Source of the DNA: Drosophila persimilis
Lineage: Eukaryota > Arthropoda > Insecta > Diptera > Drosophilidae
Assembly (NCBI RefSeq): GCF_003286085.1
Contig: NW_020825312.1
Coordinates: forward strand, 3,534,001 to 3,598,000
Length of the DNA stretch: 64,000 nt
Reading direction: 5' to 3'
A program made the translations under genes and the position numbers. Positions 60,060-64,000 of this stretch are shown here, piece by piece. How positions within the stretch are numbered: position 1 is the first letter of the stretch; every line of letters starts with the position of its first letter. The notes beneath the pieces are model-generated. The model was not told the DNA's origin and made no database searches. It worked only from the letters and a program-made list of their open reading frames with translations.

Positions 60060-61181
60060 CCATATGGAGCAGGCGAAGCAGGAAGAACCACTATCCACTA
60101 CAGAATCTATAGCCACCTGGAATTAAGTATACATAAATTATGAATAGTTTAATTAATTATAAAATAAACAAATATTTAATATTTGTTCTCACATTTATTT
60201 ATTGCATTGTATTGATTAGAGGTTTCTGTGTCACTACCTGTAGACCGTAAAAGCTCTATTGAGCTTTCCAACTTTTTTATTGAAGTTCTGTTAAAGCGAT
60301 GCTAAGTTTTATAAGGTTTGTGTATTGGATGAAAGCGAATCCTTATAAAAGATATCGTTGATTTTTGTGATGACCTTTTTAAAAGGCTACAAAAAATTAT
60401 TAACATATTTAAGAACATTTTATTTGTGGTGCGGATATAGTCATTCTTTATGATTTTGCGTCTTAAATTAGAAGTGTTAAGAATATGTTGCGGAATAGAA
60501 TAAAGTTGCGAGCTTGGGGGCTTCACATATATTGGGAATAATATAATTGGCATTCAGGTTCCATTTATGGCCGCATTCTAGTGGCGCCATTTATCAGGCA
60601 CTTTAACATTTTACAGCACTTATGTATCGACATTATCCAACAGTGCGTACCTGAACCTGAACTTAGAACTTGTATGATATACTTTCTTGTTCCAAAAAAT
60701 TTCAATCAAATTTGGAAGGGTATCCAGTAGCTGCGGCTTTGTTTGTTGGTATATTTTAATATTCATAGTGCTACAAGATTATACTTTATAATAAATGTCC
60801 TAGTCACTACAAAATTGATTACCAAGGAAATTATATTTTTCAATGGTGTCTTCTTTGTTTGAATTTGCCTCAAGGTTTGTCTAGCATTGTCAGTCCTTAC
60901 TGTATGTTTCTCCATCAGTTTTTTTTTGTTTCTGTTTTTTATAAGTCATAGCTTCTCTAATGCTAATTAAATTTTTATTTAATTTTTTCTAATTAGCTAA
61001 TTAAACAGGAAATAACACGCTTTAACGATTAATCGAAAAATTCATCCCTGAGAGCTGGTTCTCACTCTTTTGAACTTCTGAGTTCCGTGCACGTTAGAGT
61101 GATTCGGCACTTTAGGAGGCTTGGATTTTTTTGCTTGCTATTTATTGTATTACAAATTGAGAGGAGGGCAGAATTTTTGAA
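60060..61181. other. Intergenic, AT-rich
   Basis: No gene seen; upstream region of the Rpt4-like gene. No TATA box at a fitting distance. Confidence 0.45.
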
Positions 61182-62405
61182 ATGGCACAGGCGCCAGAAA
61201 CTAAAAGTGAAAATGCACCAACCGCAAGTTCGGTCATGCAGGGCGAGCGCACTAAGGCCCTGGTTAACTACCGCCGTAAGCTGATGGGGCACCGCCAGAC
61301 TGAGGCTCGCTTGAAGGGACTTCGTGACAAGCAAAAGGTGCTGAAGGTCGAATACGAGAAGTCGGAGGGTGACCTGGAGGCACTGCAGAGCGTTGGCCAG
61401 ATGCTGGCAGATGTTATCCAGCAGTTGACTCCGGACACCTTCATTGTCAAGTCGTCGAACGGGCCGCGCTACATCGTCGGGTGCAGACGTCAGATCAACA
61501 AATCGCACTTAAGGGCTGGCACACGGGTCGCCCTGGATCTTACCACGCTGACCATCATGCGGTACTTGCCACGCGAGGTCGATCCTCTGGTGTACAACAT
61601 GGTTCACGAGGATCCAGGCGACGTGAATTACAGCGAGATTGGTGGCCTGGGCGAGCAGATACGGCAGCTCCGCGAAGTAATCGAGCTGCCACTGCTGAAC
61701 CCGGAGCTTTTTCTGCGCGTGGGTATCAACCCGCCGAAGGGCTGCCTGCTTTACGGGCCACCTGGAACAGGTAAGACCCTGATGGCACGTGCCATCGCCT
61801 CCCAGATGGACGCTAACTTCCTGAAGGTGGTTTCCTCGGCGATTGTCGACAAGTACATAGGGGAAAGTGCGCGCCTGATACGCGAGATGTTCTCCTATGC
61901 CCGCGACCATCAGCCGTGCATCATATTCATGGATGAAATCGACGCTATTGGAGGGCGCCGCTTCTCCGAGGGGTCCTCCGCCGATCGCGAAATCCAGCGC
62001 ACTCTCATGGAGCTGCTCAACCAAATGGATGGCTTCGACTCGCTTGGCCAAGTGAAGATGATTATGGCCACGAATCGTCCGGATACTCTCGACCCGGCCC
62101 TTTTACGTCCAGGCCGCTTGGACCGCAAGCTTGAGATCCCTCTTCCCAATGAAGTGGCACGCATGGACATACTCAAGATACACGCAGGACCGCTCTCCAA
62201 GCAGGGCGTGATAGACTACGAGGCCATTGTAAAGCTCTCCGACACGTTCAACGGTGCCGACCTGCGCAACACATGCACTGAGGCTGGACTGTTTGCCCTT
62301 CGCGCCGAACGTGAGTTCATTCTGCAGGAGGACTTCATGAAGGCGGTGCGCAAAATTGCCGGCAACAAGAAGCTGGAATCAAAATTGGACTACAAGCCTA
62401 TTTAA
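61182..62405 (+). CDS. Rpt4R: 26S proteasome regulatory ATPase subunit 4 paralogue (Rpt4/Rpt4R type)
   Basis: 407 residues, one exon. AAA+ ATPase of the 19S base, which unfolds ubiquitylated proteins and feeds them to the 20S core. Seen: N-terminal coiled coil (residues about 25-75), OB fold ([20 protein letters not shown]), Walker A GPPGTGKT (192-199), Walker [10 protein letters not shown] (249-257), second region of homology with the Arg fingers ([20 protein letters not shown]...RPGRLDRK), and the C-terminus LDYKPI, which like other Rpt4 proteins lacks an HbYX motif. The N-terminus ([20 protein letters not shown]) and scattered substitutions differ from canonical fly Rpt4 as I recall it. 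Together with the lack of introns, this suggests the testis-biased retro-paralogue Rpt4R; the symbol is less certain than the family. Confidence 0.9.
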   Translation: MAQAPETKSENAPTASSVMQGERTKALVNYRRKLMGHRQTEARLKGLRDKQKVLKVEYEKSEGDLEALQSVGQMLADVIQQLTPDTFIVKSSNGPRYIVGCRRQINKSHLRAGTRVALDLTTLTIMRYLPREVDPLVYNMVHEDPGDVNYSEIGGLGEQIRQLREVIELPLLNPELFLRVGINPPKGCLLYGPPGTGKTLMARAIASQMDANFLKVVSSAIVDKYIGESARLIREMFSYARDHQPCIIFMDEIDAIGGRRFSEGSSADREIQRTLMELLNQMDGFDSLGQVKMIMATNRPDTLDPALLRPGRLDRKLEIPLPNEVARMDILKIHAGPLSKQGVIDYEAIVKLSDTFNGADLRNTCTEAGLFALRAEREFILQEDFMKAVRKIAGNKKLESKLDYKPI

Positions 62406-63036
62406 GGACAAAATTTGCAAAATTTTCACCACTCCTTGAATTCAAAATTATGTATAGATGAATTAAATATGTCTAATTACCACTAATGTGTAGAGATTTT
62501 CACTGTAATTTACTTTGTTGTTTTGTGGAATAGTCTGTTCTGTTAAATGAGATTCATTTTCTCTAGGAATATACATACAAATATGTATTGTGCTCTTCAG
62601 TATGGATGTCCTCTTAATCGATCAGACTCTATGGTCCGTTTTCCGTTTTAGCGCATCGAAATCAATTTTCCAATTTTCTTCTAATACATTTTTTATCCTG
62701 CTAACAAATGCCTACAAATTAGTCTTTCAATAAACTCATTCAAATGTCACTCGTAGAGCCACAGCTGTTAAGTTATATGATTCTAGTTCGGAAACATACA
62801 AATTGACCGTGGCCATGACAAATATGGAATGGTTTGGAAATATTTAATGAAAATTGGCCCCGCCATTGCTGTTCGCGTATGTAAGAGCAAGTATTACACC
62901 TCCAATTGTTGGGCCGCCACTCGCGACAATTTCCGCGAATTTTGCCAACGAATTAAGGAGTTGGGCAGTTTTCATTTCCCCATTTCTGTTGTATCAATTA
63001 ATTTTATTTAAGTGCCAGCGAGTGCCAAATGATAAT
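62406..63036. other. Intergenic between Rpt4-like and EndoG-like genes
   Basis: No gene seen. The two genes are convergent. Confidence 0.45.
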
Positions 63037-63962
63037 TTAGTTGACATATTCAATATCTAGTGAACTATCGCTTGATGTGAAATCAAGTCGCTTCCGCTGG
63101 TCACCGTCGAAGAACTTGAGTCCGGCAAAGTGTTCAATATCCCGGACGTCAGCCAGAAAAGAGCGGAGATCTGTTTCAGCGTCGACCTCGGCATTGGGCA
63201 CCACATAGCCTTCCACGAAGGGCAAATCATCATTTTGCTTGTGCTCACTGATAATGACCTTAAAAAAGTGGGTGGGCACTGCGACTGTATTCATACCCAT
63301 CACATGGTGACGGATGGCCCAGTTCCTGAAGGTGATGCGTTGTGGCATGAACATGGGACCGGTGTATACGTACACCGAGCCCGACTTGAGTGCCAGCTCG
63401 CGGACATAGTGCTCCAGACGCAACCAGACATTATTTTTAAGGGCCCGACTGATTGGAACTATGTTGGGGAATTTGTACGCCTCGGTGAACATTGCTATGT
63501 CGCACTTGTAGTTCTGAGGCGACGCCATGTGGCCCCCCACCCACTCGGAATTTCGAAAGTCGCGCATATTCGCACTGAACATGGTCGGAATACTAGCATC
63601 GGGTATGTATTCGTTGGGCTTTTCTAGGGTCTGTGGATCTCTGTAGGTCAGGCATTCGCCTTTCAGATGCTCACAGACCCAATGGGCGATGCGATTGCGT
63701 CTATCATACGAGACCACAAAGTTCTTATAGACATGTATCTCGTCCATTCCAGGAAAGCCGTACTTCATAATGCTGGCTACATGTGATATCTCCTTGTATT
63801 GAGGCTGTTCAGCTCCTATTGAAAAGGTCATGAACATGATCTGTATAGGTTCGAATTGGGAATTAAATTATTTCTGGACAGATGGTTTACAACTCTTAAA
63901 GCACTCACCACGTGGTTTACTTGGCTACGGCTCCAAAGAATGAATTGCTCAAACAGAGACAT
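63037..63962 (-). CDS. EndoG-like DNA/RNA non-specific nuclease, probably partial at the window edge
   Basis: Exons 63962-63909 and 63840-63037 (phase 0) give 285 residues from the ATG at 63962; the frame is open upstream to the window end, so the true start may lie outside. The fold is that of the DNA/RNA non-specific endonuclease (EndoG) family: FVVSYDRRNRIAHWVCEHL, the central NYKCDIAMFTEAYKFPNIVP, the metal-ligand region ALKNNVWLRLEHYVRELA, and VYVYTGPMF. The catalytic DRGH motif is altered to V-G-G-H (EWVGGHMAS); the general-base His remains but Asp and Arg are lost. Resembles the Drosophila testis EndoG-like (Tengl) group. Activity is doubtful. Confidence 0.85.
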
Positions 63963-64000
63963 ACTGCCAGTATCGGGTGATGATTCGATTTCCGACGATT

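Noticed and set aside
1-64000. CRISPR arrays, bacterial operons, riboswitches, rRNA or tRNA genes
   Set aside because: The window is a fly chromosome; the tandem repeats present are coding minisatellites, and no cloverleaf or rRNA sequence was recognised by eye (a tRNAscan run would be decisive).

Overview
The window is eukaryotic, from a fly of the genus Drosophila. Short GT-AG introns, TATA boxes about 30 bp before start regions, GATAAG sites and M1BP/Ohler-type core promoter motifs all fit. Dispersed AT-rich repeats containing TATACCCGATACT-type sequence point to the obscura group (inference from memory, not a search). The gene content (viaf, TPGS2, an anoctamin, a peritrophin/mucin cluster, an Rpt4-like ATPase, an EndoG-like nuclease) matches what I know of Muller element D (D. 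melanogaster 3L). Many genes have introns, so the coordinates given span several exons; exon limits are in the evidence and were checked by reading phase.

Layout. 0.5-8.4 kb holds three housekeeping or cellular genes: viaf (+), a TPGS2-like tubulin polyglutamylase subunit (-) and a 12-exon anoctamin (-). 8.4-12.7 kb is mostly non-coding, with a decayed copy of the 3' end of the next gene and a dispersed repeat. 12.7-59.8 kb is a dense tandem cluster of secreted peritrophin-A (ChtBD2/CBM14) proteins and mucins on both strands: a giant gene with about 33 domains, a Ser/Thr mucin with one domain, a small peritrophin split by a Tc3-like transposon, a 2870-residue acidic mucin with three chitin-binding domains, a 1817-residue Gly-Gln-Pro repeat (silk- or resilin-like) protein, and seven more peritrophins with 2 to 9 domains. 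59.9-64 kb holds an orphan signal-peptide-like exon, an intronless Rpt4 paralogue and an EndoG-like nuclease that runs to the window edge.

How the genes fit together. The central cluster looks like a kit for peritrophic matrix or cuticle: signal peptides, chitin-binding domains and heavily glycosylatable Thr/Ser/Glu linkers. Many members share a tiny first coding exon followed by a phase-1 intron, and a promoter with a TATA box plus GATA-factor site, which suggests common ancestry and probably midgut expression (inference).

The most interesting signals are: (1) a 68-bp intron in the giant mucin whose body is itself a decayed copy of the coding repeat (apparent intronization); (2) a Tc3-like element inserted inside a Tyr codon of a peritrophin gene, both halves of which still read perfectly; (3) a 33-domain gene built of phase-0 one-domain exons; (4) a four-cysteine chitin-binding domain variant that lost both partners of one disulfide in two neighbouring genes; (5) duplicated non-coding first exons upstream of the Gly-rich repeat gene.
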